DNA of 21,277 bases from Clostridiales bacterium (GCA_003149735.1 QANA01000067.1:1-21277), one strand, 5' to 3'. Counted from the stretch's first letter, positions 1 through 10,401 are shown. Numbers and translations are program-made. Notes: generated by a model not told the origin, from the letters alone.

Positions 1-381
1 ATCGGCGTCATTATGGACAGCGTGCGCGCAGGCGGCCTCGACCTGAAGAGCATCGTCATCGTCGGCGGCCTGGGCAAGGGCGATATTACCCGCCAGATCT
101 TTGCAGATATCATGAATGTGGAGATCAAGGCACCCAAGTACATGGAAGAAGCAGCTACCATCGGCGGCGCAATTCTGGCCGGCATTGCCATGGGCATTTA
201 TGAGGATGAAGCAAGCGCTCTGGAGAAATATCTGGAAATCGCGGCAACCACCAAGCCCATCCCCGAGAACGTGGAGAAATATGCGAAGCTGAAACCCATC
301 TTCGAGAAGATCTACGAAGGACTTTACCCGGTTTATCCCGACATTTACGAAGCCAAGAAGTGGCTCACCAATGCGGACTGA
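1..381 (+). CDS. FGGY-family carbohydrate kinase (xylulokinase-like), 3' end only
   Basis: The frame is open from base 1 and ends at TGA 379-381, giving the last 126 residues of a kinase that starts outside the window. The visible part is the C-terminal ATPase-fold half of an FGGY sugar kinase: a glycine-rich IVIVGGLGKGDITRQI segment (the usual GGG/A nucleotide-binding turn), then KAPKYMEEAATIGGAILAG, matching the family pattern in which a conserved E/A-rich motif precedes a GAA-like helix. The tail (YPDIYEAKKWL) resembles xylulokinases, which phosphorylate D-xylulose in the cytoplasm, but the substrate cannot be read from the C-terminus. A strong terminator follows at 395-422, so this gene ends its transcription unit. 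I am confident of the family and not of the substrate. Confidence 0.85.
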   Translation: MGVIMDSVRAGGLDLKSIVIVGGLGKGDITRQIFADIMNVEIKAPKYMEEAATIGGAILAGIAMGIYEDEASALEKYLEIAATTKPIPENVEKYAKLKPIFEKIYEGLYPVYPDIYEAKKWLTNAD

Positions 382-394
382 CACGGAAAAACAG

Positions 395-422
395 AAGCGG
401 CACAGCAATGTGCCGCTTTTTT
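395..422 (+). terminator. Rho-independent terminator after the FGGY kinase
   Basis: A perfect stem (AAGCGGCACA with TGTGCCGCTT) closes a GCAA tetraloop and runs into a T tract, 14 bases after the kinase stop codon. Confidence 0.9.
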
Positions 423-459
423 ATGCCTGAACGGACAGGGGCAGGCAAAAGGGGAATGA

Positions 460-488
460 TTGACCGCGGGGGCAAACACCGTTATAAT
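460..488 (+). promoter_or_regulatory. Sigma-A promoter of tgt
   Basis: TTGACC at 460-465 and a perfect TATAAT at 483-488 are separated by 17 bases. The predicted transcript start, near 495, leaves a leader of about 50 bases before tgt. Confidence 0.85.
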
Positions 489-490
489 AG

Positions 491-1687
<1,197 letters not shown>

Positions 1688-1728
1688 TCTGGTTAGAGTA
1701 TGTATGAAAGACAGATGGAGGAACAACA

Positions 1729-2028
1729 ATGCCTGAAAGTTTTATTCAAAGCGTATCGAGCTATCTGCCGATCATTTTGCTGATGATCGTCTGTGTGGCA
1801 GTGATGATCATTCCGCAGAGAAGAAGAGATAAGAAGTTCAAACAGATGCTGGACGCGCTGAAGGTGGGCGATCGTGTCAAGACGATTGGCGGGATCTACG
1901 GCAAGGTAGTGCGCATCAAGGAAGATCTGTTGACCATCGAGACCGGCTCGGAAAAAACGCAGATTGAAATTTCCAAGGACGCGATTTCGGCCGTGGAAAA
2001 CGGAGAAATTTCCAAGGATTCCAAGTGA
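1729..2028 (+). CDS. yajC: Preprotein translocase subunit YajC
   Basis: YajC is a small membrane accessory of the Sec translocon that associates with SecDF. The 99-residue product has one N-terminal membrane helix (about residues 11-28, PIILLMIVCVAVMIIP), then the family signature: a basic QRRRDKK junction, a short helix ending DALKVGDRVKTIGGIYGKVV, and a beta-rich SH3-like end. GGAGG at 1717-1721 lies 7 bases before the ATG, so the start is clear. It shares the tgt promoter. A terminator follows immediately, so secD and secF are not in this operon within the window. Confidence 0.96.
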   Translation: MPESFIQSVSSYLPIILLMIVCVAVMIIPQRRRDKKFKQMLDALKVGDRVKTIGGIYGKVVRIKEDLLTIETGSEKTQIEISKDAISAVENGEISKDSK

Positions 2029-2042
2029 GAAAAGTGAGAAAT

Positions 2043-2070
2043 AAAAAAGCAGCCAGCAGGCTGCTTTTTT
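2043..2070. terminator. Bidirectional terminator between yajC and the minus-strand operon
   Basis: A 12-bp inverted repeat (AAAAAAGCAGCC with GGCTGCTTTTTT) closes an AGCA loop. It has an A tract on one side and a T tract on the other, so it can stop yajC transcription and also the minus-strand genes that end at 2115. Confidence 0.9.
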
Positions 2071-2114
2071 ACGTTCCCGCAAAAGTGTGCGCTGTACAGG
2101 CCGGGCAAAGGCAG

Positions 2115-2489
2115 TCAGCGGTTGCCCGTCAAAATAAAGGAAATGAGCGCTTCCGGGTCTTCAAAGGCATCGTAATCGCCCAGGATGCCCTGACGGTGAT
2201 AGACGATTCCCTTTTTTTCATTGGCTTCCAGGCAATCCAGCAGAGTCTGCTCGCCGTATCTTTTGAGAAACAGGGTAAATGCAAAGGGCTTGATTTTGCC
2301 GAACATACCTTTTTGACAGGGCTGCTCGCATACATAGCAATGGGAAATGCCCTTTTCCAAAGAACACCTGCGGTTTTCGCAGTGATCGGAGCCGGGGCAG
2401 CTGCTGGAGTTGCAGCCACGGCAGATTTCGTTGGCAGAACACAGGCAGCAGGCCAGGCCGCAGCGGGCAATGCCTAATTTGCGTTTCAT
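2115..2489 (-). CDS. Cysteine-rich DUF3795-like protein
   Basis: A 124-residue protein of unknown function. Twelve cysteines fall within the first 58 residues, beginning RCGLACCLC and continuing CRGC...C...HC...C, then SHCYVCEQPC. This fits DUF3795-type proteins, which carry an N-terminal CGLxCxxC segment and a KGIxxCxxC segment and probably bind zinc or an iron-sulfur centre; metal binding is inference. The C-terminal half lacks cysteine and resembles an EAF-like helical tail. I chose ATG 2489 because a strong AAGGAGGT lies 8 bases upstream; an upstream TTG is possible but poorly spaced. It is the last gene of a minus-strand cluster after the corrinoid adenosyltransferase, 82 bases away with no clear terminator between. 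Confidence 0.8.
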   Translation of the reverse strand: MKRKLGIARCGLACCLCSANEICRGCNSSSCPGSDHCENRRCSLEKGISHCYVCEQPCQKGMFGKIKPFAFTLFLKRYGEQTLLDCLEANEKKGIVYHRQGILGDYDAFEDPEALISFILTGNR

Positions 2490-2571
2490 AAACAAATACC
2501 TCCTTAGATGATATGCAAAAAGTGCACCGCGGCAGGAAAGTGACCGGCTGCGGCAAGGGGAAAGGCGGGCT

Positions 2572-3087
2572 TTAAAACTCGATGCCCCGGCGGGCGGGCA
2601 GACCGCGGTCGTAGGGGTGCTTGACGGCGGTCATCTCGGTATAGTAATCGGCCTCGGGCAGCAGAAAGCGGCCCTCCCGCCCGGTGAGAATGAGCTCGCA
2701 CCTGCGGGCGTTGAGCAACGCGCGCAGCTCATCGAGCGTGCAGACACCCAACGAACAGGCATCCAGCACCTCATCCAGCGCGATGACAGAGGCGGCGCCG
2801 CTGCGCACAGCTTCGGCCGCCTGCTCGAAGAGCGTGCGCTGCGCCTGCAGAAACACCTGCTTTTCCGCCGGCTGCATCTGCCAGAAAAACCTGCCGCTGC
2901 CCGGCGCAAAACAGACCGGGATGCCCAGCTGCCGCAGAGCAGCGACCTCGCTGCTGCGGCCATCCTTGAGAAAACAGAAAAGCTGTGCGGGCAGGCCCGC
3001 GCCGTGGGTGCGCAGCAGTTGCCCCAGGGCGGCGGTCGTTTTGCCCTTGCCGGAGCCGCAATAGAGATGAATACAGGTCGGCTGCAT
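2572..3087 (-). CDS. cobO: Cob(I)yrinic acid a,c-diamide adenosyltransferase (CobO/BtuR type)
   Basis: Transfers adenosine from ATP to the cobalt of corrinoids to make adenosylcobalamin precursors, in the cytoplasm. The 171-residue product has the diagnostic N-terminal P-loop YCGSGKGKTTAALG (about residues 9-22), the Walker-B-like VIALDEVLDA near the middle, a LILTGRE strand, and the family end motif HPYDRGLPARRGIEF. A GGGAGG ribosome site sits 7 bases before ATG 3087. No other cobalamin genes are nearby, so it may salvage imported corrinoid rather than serve a local pathway; that is inference. It begins 32 bases after the end of the broken nucleotidyltransferase gene and probably shares its promoter. 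Confidence 0.93.
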   Translation of the reverse strand: MQPTCIHLYCGSGKGKTTAALGQLLRTHGAGLPAQLFCFLKDGRSSEVAALRQLGIPVCFAPGSGRFFWQMQPAEKQVFLQAQRTLFEQAAEAVRSGAASVIALDEVLDACSLGVCTLDELRALLNARRCELILTGREGRFLLPEADYYTEMTAVKHPYDRGLPARRGIEF

Positions 3088-3119
3088 AGAAAATCCTCCC
3101 TTGATATAAAAGCGACAGT

Positions 3120-3981
3120 TCAGAAAATGCTCTGCGCATCCTGCGGGAGCGTGCGCACATGGCGGAAAAAGGCATGGCTGGCCTCTGCCTCTTCGGCATC
3201 GTAAACAAGCCCGCTCTGCGCCTGCAGGTACAGCGCCGTTTCATGGAACAGCAGGCAGGCGGCATCCACACGCTCCCACAGCTGCGCGAGGTCGCTGTGG
3301 AAATAAGTCCGGCAGAGGCACTCCCATAGCGGTGCGGGTAAAAAGTCCTGCAAATATTTGCAGGATTTGCCGACCGACAGGGCGAATCCCCGCTCGAAGC
3401 CGCCGCGCCAGTTCAGCAGCTTAAGCAGCTGCGGATGGCAGGTGCGGTAGAACATGGCATGGGTATAGGGCAGTTCCAGGCGCCACAGGCCTTTGGCTAC
3501 ATGATTGAGGCACCACCAGAACTCGCTGCAACAGGCGCGAAATTGTGCCTGGGTGGGCTGCTTTACCCGTCGGCGCCGGGGCCGAGGGAAAGAGGCCATC
3601 TTTATCCAGCAGGATCAGGCAGAGGCCATCCTGCTGGGGATCGGCTGCATCGGCAGTCTGCACGTGCAGATCCAGCCGGTTGCCGTCGGCCAGCTGAATC
3701 AGCCAGCCATAGCTGCGGTCGAAATCCACATCCAGGCCGAGGCCGCGGTCGATCTCCTCGGGGCGCTGCAGATACAGGCGCTGGCCGAAACGGTCTATCC
3801 AATGGGGGTCGGTATAAAACGGGCGCGTCTCCCGCACGATATAGACGATGTCATAATCACAGAACAGATCCTTCCGGGCATGGGGGTTGGTGCGCGAGCC
3901 GTTTTGACAGACGGCGCGGATGCGTTCGTCTGCACGAGCCACGCCCAGGATCAGCTCCAGCATTTCCTTTTCGCTGCGTAT
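3120..3981 (-). pseudogene. ANT(6)/AadE/AadK-type aminoglycoside 6-adenylyltransferase gene, frameshifted and lacking a normal start
   Basis: Two overlapping frames each encode part of one protein. The first (from about 3981 to about 3565) carries RSEKEMLELIL, the catalytic GSRTNP...DYDIVYIV pattern, WIDRFGQR, GNRLDLHV and LLDKDGLFP. The second (about 3565 to 3120) carries VKQPTQAQFRACCSEFWW, HVAKGLWRLELPY, SVGKSCKYL and the C-terminal EAEASHAFFRHV. Together they match AadK/ANT(6) in order, with about a dozen residues missing at the junction, which fits a small deletion. The codon at the family start position (RSEKEM) is ATA at 3981-3979, exactly 8 bases after AGGAGG, so an ATG-to-ATA change is likely; the only upstream alternative is a GTG overlapping the ribosome site. 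A possible TATACT -10 box lies at 4022-4017. Intact members adenylylate streptomycin-type aminoglycosides. Confidence 0.8.
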
Positions 3982-4059
3982 GGTAAACACCTCCTGCGTA
4001 CTGTTTTTTCCGTTTCAGTATAGCACGGGAAGGAAAAAAGGGAAAGTGCGGCCGGCCGC

Positions 4060-4088
4060 TTGCCCGCATGGCCGGCATATGCTAAAAT
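4060..4088 (+). promoter_or_regulatory. Sigma-A promoter of the peptidoglycan-binding protein gene
   Basis: TTGCCC at 4060-4065 and TAAAAT at 4083-4088 have a 17-base spacer. The expected transcript start (about 4094-4096) coincides with the ATG at 4095, which suggests a leaderless message. Confidence 0.6.
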
Positions 4089-4094
4089 GGCGGT

Positions 4095-4880
4095 ATGAAA
4101 AGACAGATGAAACGATTTTTTTGTATTGTAACATTGTGCCTGATGCTGACGTGGGCTGTGCCGGCTGCGGTACAGGCCAACACCATCGGCGACCTGCCCA
4201 TTGAAAAAGGGCAGGAGGGCAGCGGCGTGGTAATTTTGCAGCAGCGGCTGATCGATTTGGGATATCTGCATTTTCGAGCGACCGGCTACTTTGGCGACAT
4301 GACCAAAACGGCGCTGCAGGATTTCCAGAAGCGCAACGGCCTGCAGCGGACGGGCAGCCTGGATACGGATACCTATGTGGCGCTTTTTGCCAAATCGGCC
4401 GTGCGAGCGGCGGCGGGCACGGCAATTAGCCGGGTAACAGGGCCGCGGCTGTTGGCCACTGCCAAAGCTTACGGAGAGCTGGTCAGCTGGAAGGAAGTCG
4501 ATCCGGTTTTTGCCGAGGGTACGCGGGCAACGGTGCAGGACCTGTATACCGGCTACACCTATGAAGTGATCCGCACCGGCGGACAGCACCATGCAGATGT
4601 GCAGCCGGCGGGAGAAGAAGCGCTGCATGTTTTCAAAAAATGCTTCGGCGGTTCCTTCACCTGGGAAAAGCGCCCGGCTGTGGTGGAAATCGCGGGGCGG
4701 AAATATGCAGCATCCGTTTTTGGATATCCCAACGGGGATGCGTCGGCAGGATACAGCTCGCTGGAGGGCAGCATCTGCATTTATTTCCATGAAAGCACTT
4801 CGGATATCGGCGGAATTGCCGATGCCGAGCACACCACCAACGTCTACCTGGCGTCGGCGCAGGCGGGGGCGATCAAATGA
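4095..4880 (+). CDS. Secreted peptidoglycan-binding protein with an uncharacterised His/Asp-rich C-terminal domain
   Basis: A 261-residue exported protein. Residues 1-28 form a signal peptide (basic start, FFCIVTLCLMLTWAVPA core, cleavage likely after VQA). Residues about 36-98 are one PG_binding_1 repeat (VVILQQRLIDLGYL...TKTALQDFQKRNGL). The C-terminal domain (about 125-255) includes GGQHHADVQP, a CFGGSFTWEKRPAVVEI strand, YAASVFGYPNG and ICIYFHESTSD. It resembles a domain I recall from clostridial peptidoglycan-binding proteins of unknown activity; the conserved His and Asp residues could be catalytic or metal-binding, which is inference. No ribosome site precedes the ATG and the promoter places the transcript start at it. 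The stop overlaps recX by four bases (ATGA), so the two are translationally coupled. Confidence 0.85.
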   Translation: MKRQMKRFFCIVTLCLMLTWAVPAAVQANTIGDLPIEKGQEGSGVVILQQRLIDLGYLHFRATGYFGDMTKTALQDFQKRNGLQRTGSLDTDTYVALFAKSAVRAAAGTAISRVTGPRLLATAKAYGELVSWKEVDPVFAEGTRATVQDLYTGYTYEVIRTGGQHHADVQPAGEEALHVFKKCFGGSFTWEKRPAVVEIAGRKYAASVFGYPNGDASAGYSSLEGSICIYFHESTSDIGGIADAEHTTNVYLASAQAGAIK

Positions 4881-5509
4881 ACCTGCAAATCACCCGGCTG
4901 CAGCCCCAGAAGCGCAAAAAGGGGCGGTTTAACCTGTTTACGGAGGATGGATTCCTCACCTCGCTTTCTTATGAGACCATCCTGAAATTTGGCATTCGGG
5001 AAAACGGCTGCATAGAAAGCGAACGTTTGGAGCAGGCTAAGCAGGACGATACGGTAAAATATGCCAAGGAACAGGCCATGCAGTATGTGGCCTATGCGCC
5101 GCGCAGCAGCAGCCAGGTGCGCAAGCGGCTGCAGCAAAAAGGGGTGGATGAGCAGAGCATTAACTGTGCGTTGGAAACGATGCGCCGCTATGGCTATATC
5201 GACGATGCCGCCTATATCCGCGAATTTGTGCGCAGTTATTCGGCAAAGCTGGGCGAGCAGGCTATCCGCCAGAAGCTGCTGCAGAATGGCGTGGCAGGCA
5301 GCCTGATCGACGAGGTGCTGGAACTGCCCGAACAGACGCAGCTGGAAGCGGCGCGCGCCTGCCTGCGCAAGAAACTTCCCGCCTGCCGGCAGCTGGAGCC
5401 GCAAAAGACCAGGCAGCGCCTGTATGGCGCCCTTGCCCGCCGCGGTTTTTCTGCGGAAATCATACGCCACGCCATGGAAGAGGAGCAAATAGCCCTGGAA
5501 CAGGAATGA
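4877..5509 (+). CDS. recX: Regulatory protein RecX
   Basis: RecX binds the RecA filament and modulates recombination and the SOS response in the cytoplasm. The 210-residue product has the longer Firmicutes layout: an N-terminal extension (residues about 1-60), then three-helix RecX repeats. Marker segments are RSSSQVRKRLQQKGV, YGYIDDAAYIREFVRSY, GEQAIRQKLLQNGV and the last repeat TRQRLYGALARRGFSAEIIRHAM. Its ATG overlaps the stop of the preceding exported protein, so it depends on that gene's promoter and ribosomes. This is an unusual partner for recX, with no RecA or LexA gene in view. No clear terminator follows before the groESL promoter. Confidence 0.93.
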   Translation: MNLQITRLQPQKRKKGRFNLFTEDGFLTSLSYETILKFGIRENGCIESERLEQAKQDDTVKYAKEQAMQYVAYAPRSSSQVRKRLQQKGVDEQSINCALETMRRYGYIDDAAYIREFVRSYSAKLGEQAIRQKLLQNGVAGSLIDEVLELPEQTQLEAARACLRKKLPACRQLEPQKTRQRLYGALARRGFSAEIIRHAMEEEQIALEQE

Positions 5510-5624
5510 AGGCGGCAAATTGTGAAGAAATCATGAAATAACAAAAAGTGGAGTAAATGGAAGAAAACGGGAGGAAACGCGAGGTCTTCCGATAAAAACG
5601 GTAGAAATCGTGGGATGATAACTC

Positions 5625-5687
5625 TTGTATAATTTTCGTACATCCCTATAATAAGAATTGTTAGCACTCGGATAAGAAGAGTGCTAA
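5625..5687 (+). promoter_or_regulatory. groESL promoter with CIRCE operator (HrcA site)
   Basis: A sigma-A-like promoter (TTGTAT 5625-5630, 16-base spacer, TATAAT 5647-5652) is followed by a perfect CIRCE element: TTAGCACTC at 5661-5669, nine bases, then GAGTGCTAA at 5679-5687. CIRCE is the operator of the heat-shock repressor HrcA, so the operon is predicted to be heat-inducible through HrcA, whose gene is outside the window. Confidence 0.95.
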
Positions 5688-5742
5688 TACATGAATCCAG
5701 TACAGAATCACATGAATTATTATTTTTAAAGGAGAATATCTT

Positions 5743-6027
5743 ATGAAATTGAGACCTTTAGCAGACAGAGTAGTCATTAAATCCGTCGAAGCAGTAGAGA
5801 CGACCAAGAGCGGCATCGTGCTGCCGGGCAGCGCCAAGGAAAAGCCCCAGATGGCAGAAGTGGTGGCAGTCGGCCCCGGTGGATTGGTGGACGGCAAGGA
5901 AATCAATATGCTGGTAAAAGAAGGGGATAAAGTTATTTATTCCGAATATGCCGGCACCAAAGTAAAGATGGACGGCGAGGAAGTTATCATCGTGCGCCAG
6001 GCAGACATTCTGGCAATCGTGGAATAA
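5743..6027 (+). CDS. groS: Co-chaperonin GroES
   Basis: The 94-residue GroES forms the heptameric lid that closes the GroEL folding chamber in the cytoplasm. The sequence starts MKLRPLADRVVIK, carries the mobile loop (ETTKSGIVLPGSAKEKPQMAEVVAVG, about residues 18-43) that contacts GroEL, and ends YAGTKVKMDGEEVIIVRQADILAIVE, all standard. AAAGGAG at 5728-5734 lies 8 bases before the ATG. It is the first gene of the CIRCE-controlled operon, 43 bases upstream of groEL. Confidence 0.98.
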   Translation: MKLRPLADRVVIKSVEAVETTKSGIVLPGSAKEKPQMAEVVAVGPGGLVDGKEINMLVKEGDKVIYSEYAGTKVKMDGEEVIIVRQADILAIVE

Positions 6028-6064
6028 TGCGGGCTCATGAATAAGAATTGAAAACGGAGGATAG

Positions 6065-7705
<1,641 letters not shown>

Positions 7706-7741
7706 GCCGTAAAAACGAAATACAACACACAAAAAAAGCGG

Positions 7742-7772
7742 AAAGCCGCAGGCAAATGCCTGCGGCTTTTTT
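7742..7772 (+). terminator. Terminator of groESL
   Basis: A 12-bp stem (AAAGCCGCAGGC with GCCTGCGGCTTT) closes an AAAT loop and is followed by further T residues. On the minus strand it is followed by TTTCCGCTTTTTTT, so it may also act on the pseudogene side. Confidence 0.9.
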
Positions 7773-7780
7773 GCGGCAGA

Positions 7781-8264
7781 AGCGCAGGATGCATGGACCA
7801 GCTTGCCGCTCATGGGAACGATGGACAGCTTGAGGATCTGCGCATGGGGAAAGGAGGTGTGGATTTGCGCTTCCACACTTTCGGGCATGGGATAGTGCCG
7901 GAAGCCGAGTGCGCGGATGACAGCAGGCCCGCTCCGATTCAATTTTGCGGATGCGGCCGAAGCCGATGGCGCTTTGGAGGTTCAGCGGCGATTCCCCCGC
8001 TCTGTGGGAGCCCCGGCCTAGGATGCACAAGGAAACTTTGGCATCGGCGGCAATGGCACCCGGCTTATGCCCTGCTTTGGCACAGTGGAACTACAGCTTG
8101 CCACCGGGATGCAGCTGATTGATGGAAAACGCATAGGGATAGCCACCCTCCCCATGTACAGCCGGGGCGCCGCGGGGTTTGTTGACCGGAATTTCAATAC
8201 ACGCCTGCCGGGACAGTGCCCGGGCAGACCTTCTCGTTGCTCGGAACAGGGGAACCCCCTGCAT
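7781..8264 (-). pseudogene. NimA-like / pyridoxamine-phosphate-oxidase-fold flavoprotein, decayed
   Basis: This stretch of about 680 bases between groEL and nadE has no intact gene, but its minus strand reads as a recognisable Nim-type protein in pieces. From ATG 8264: ...RALSRQ..., then GEGGYPYAFSINQLHPGGKL followed by an in-frame TAG at 8093-8091. The same frame continues FHCAKAGHKPGAIAADAKVSLC and LQSAIGFGRIRKIE. Near 7921-7930 one extra base shifts the frame, and the reading resumes AVIRALGFRHYPMPESVEAQI, then ILKLSIVPMSGKLVH. The family pattern GYPYxxPxNYxxxxGKxYFHCAKxGHKxxAI and the ending HMSGK are matched in order over about 160 codons, the family length. Intact relatives are small FMN-binding proteins, some linked to 5-nitroimidazole resistance. 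The normal stop codon also appears lost. Confidence 0.8.
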
Positions 8265-8321
8265 CGATTGCTGCGTTTCGTATACCACAACCGTGCGCCG
8301 GGCAAAATGCGCGCCAAAAGA

Positions 8322-8350
8322 TTGTAATGCGGCCGTATTTGGCATATAAT
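8322..8350 (+). promoter_or_regulatory. Sigma-A promoter of nadE
   Basis: TTGTAA at 8322-8327 and a perfect TATAAT at 8345-8350 are separated by 17 bases, about 37 bases before the AAAGGAG ribosome site and TTG start of nadE. Confidence 0.85.
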
Positions 8351-8393
8351 AGGAAACGGACAAGATGTTTTGAAGCACAAAGGAGCGAGTACA

Positions 8394-10319
8394 TTGAACT
8401 ACGGTTTTGTGAAAGTGGCGGCGGCAACGCCCCAAATAAAAGTGGCAGACTGCACTTTCAATGGGGAGCAGATTCTGCATTGTATGGAAGAAGCGGCCGG
8501 GCAGGGCGCGAAGGTGCTGGTATTTCCCGAACTGTGCCTGACCGGCTATACCTGCGGCGACCTCTTTTTGCAGCAAGCGCTGCTGAATGCGGCCGAGCAG
8601 GCGCTGCTGAAGCTGGCGGAGCAGACGCAGGAGATGGAATTGCTCTGCCTGGTGGGGTTTCCGCTGCGGCAGGGCAGTGCCCTTTACAACTGCGCGGCAG
8701 TGTTGTATCGCGGGCAGATCCTGGGCTTTGTGCCCAAAGAAAATATCCCCAACTACGGAGAATTCTATGAACTGCGCCACTTTACGCCGGCGCCTGCGCA
8801 AAATGGCGAGGTGAGTTTCGGCGGAAAGCAGATTCCCTTTGGCAGCAGGCTGATTTTCTGCTGCCGCCAGCTGCCGGAGCTGAGGGTGGCGGCGGAAATC
8901 TGCGAGGACTTATGGGTGGCAAATCCGCCCTCCGGCGCCCATGCGGCGGCGGGCGCGACGGTGGTGGCCAACCTTTCGGCCAGCGATGAGACCATCGGCA
9001 AGAGCGAGTACCGGCGGATGCTGGTGCAGTCGCAATCGGCCAGGAGCGTCTGTGCATACCTGTATGCCGATGCGGGAGACGGCGAATCGACGACGGACAT
9101 GGTCTTTGCCGGGCACAACCTGATCGGCGAAAACGGTACCATTCTGGCAGAGAGCACGCTCTTCCAAAACGGGGTGATTTATTCCGAAATCGATGTACAG
9201 CGGCTGGAAGCGGAGCGGCGGCGCATGAACACCTACCCGGCCGGGCAGGCGGATGGATACCTGCACATTGCCTTTGACATGGAGCTGCAGGAGACGGCGC
9301 TGACGCGCAGCGTGGCCATGCGCCCCTTTGTCCCCGAAGACGGGGAGGATCGCAAGAAGCGCTGCGAGGGCATTTTTGCCATGCAGGTCAACGGCTTGAA
9401 AAAGCGCCTTTCCCACATCGGCGCCAAAACGGCGGTCATCGGCATTTCGGGCGGGCTGGATTCCTGCCTGGCGCTGTTGGTGACCGTGCGCACGATGGAT
9501 GCGCTGCAGCGTTCCCGCAAAGATATTCTGGCAGTGACCATGCCCTGCTTTGGCACCACGAGCCGCACCAAGACCAATGCGGAAATCCTCTGCGAGCGGC
9601 TGGGCGTTTCCTTCAAAACGGTGGAGCTGAGCGAGAGCGTGCTGCTGCATCTGCGTGACCTGGAGCACCCGACAGACGTTTACGATGCGGCCTATGAAAA
9701 TGCCCAGGCCCGCGAACGCACGCAGGTGCTGATGGATCTGGCCAACCAGACGGGCGGCATTGTCATTGGCACGGGCGACCTTTCCGAGCTGGCGCTGGGC
9801 TGGGCGACCTATAACGGAGACCATATGTCCATGTACGGCGTCAACGGCAGCATTCCCAAGACGCTGGTGCGCTATATGGTGGAATTTGTCGCAAAGGATT
9901 CGGGGGATGCGGAGCTGTACCGTGTGCTGATGGATATTCTGGATACGCCGGTCAGCCCCGAGCTGCTGCCTGCGCAGGATAACGAGATTGCACAAAAGAC
10001 GGAAGACCTGGTGGGCCCCTATGAGCTGCACGATTTCTTCCTCTATCAGATGATGCGCTGCGGATTCTCGCCCAAAAAGGTCTATCATCTGGCAAAATAC
10101 GCCTTTGCAGGGGTGTTTTCGGAGGAAACCATCCGCAAATGGCTGCGCACCTTCTATTGGCGCTTCTTCTCCCAGCAGTTCAAACGCTCCTGCCTGCCCG
10201 ATGGCCCCAAGGTGGGCTCGGTAACGCTTTCGCCCCGCGGCGATTGGCGCATGCCCAGCGATGCCTGCGCGCGCATCTGGCTGGACGAGCTGGCAGAGCT
10301 GGATGCACAGAAGGCATAA
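8394..10319 (+). CDS. nadE: Glutamine-dependent NAD(+) synthetase
   Basis: Catalyses the last step of NAD synthesis, amidating deamido-NAD with ammonia from glutamine, in the cytoplasm. The 641-residue product has an N-terminal nitrilase-fold glutaminase with the catalytic triad Glu46 (VFPELCLTGYTCGDLF), Lys115 (VPKENIPNYGEFYE) and Cys170 (AAEICEDLWV). The C-terminal synthetase has the ATP-pyrophosphatase loop ISGGLDS (351-357), then VIGTGDLSELALGWATYNGDHMSMYGVNGS and KRSCLPDGPKVG. I place the start at TTG 8394, where AAAGGAG (8379-8385) lies 8 bases upstream; a TTG at 8370 is in frame but lacks a ribosome site. It has its own promoter and terminator, so it is monocistronic. Confidence 0.96.
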   Translation: MNYGFVKVAAATPQIKVADCTFNGEQILHCMEEAAGQGAKVLVFPELCLTGYTCGDLFLQQALLNAAEQALLKLAEQTQEMELLCLVGFPLRQGSALYNCAAVLYRGQILGFVPKENIPNYGEFYELRHFTPAPAQNGEVSFGGKQIPFGSRLIFCCRQLPELRVAAEICEDLWVANPPSGAHAAAGATVVANLSASDETIGKSEYRRMLVQSQSARSVCAYLYADAGDGESTTDMVFAGHNLIGENGTILAESTLFQNGVIYSEIDVQRLEAERRRMNTYPAGQADGYLHIAFDMELQETALTRSVAMRPFVPEDGEDRKKRCEGIFAMQVNGLKKRLSHIGAKTAVIGISGGLDSCLALLVTVRTMDALQRSRKDILAVTMPCFGTTSRTKTNAEILCERLGVSFKTVELSESVLLHLRDLEHPTDVYDAAYENAQARERTQVLMDLANQTGGIVIGTGDLSELALGWATYNGDHMSMYGVNGSIPKTLVRYMVEFVAKDSGDAELYRVLMDILDTPVSPELLPAQDNEIAQKTEDLVGPYELHDFFLYQMMRCGFSPKKVYHLAKYAFAGVFSEETIRKWLRTFYWRFFSQQFKRSCLPDGPKVGSVTLSPRGDWRMPSDACARIWLDELAELDAQKA

Positions 10320-10332
10320 TCAACCTACATCA

Positions 10333-10361
10333 AAAAAGCCCTCGCTCGGCGGGGGCTTTTT
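10333..10361 (+). terminator. Terminator of nadE
   Basis: A GC-rich stem (AGCCCTCG with CGGGGGCT, one T-G pair) is flanked by A and T tracts just after the nadE stop. A near copy of this hairpin ends the next gene at 11444-11470. Confidence 0.9.
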
Positions 10362-10373
10362 CATACGGAATGC

Positions 10374-10401
10374 TTGACAAATTCCCGGCAAAAGCTAAAA
10401 T
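10374..10401 (+). promoter_or_regulatory. Sigma-A promoter upstream of the structured leader
   Basis: A perfect TTGACA at 10374-10379 and TAAAAT at 10396-10401 have a 16-base spacer. The predicted start, about 10408, is roughly 158 bases before the next coding start. Confidence 0.8.

Noticed and set aside
4048..4059. GC-rich palindrome GCGGCCGGCCGC
   Set aside because: Twelve bases of GC-only palindrome are easily expected by chance here; it lies just before the -35 box at 4060 but has no other support.
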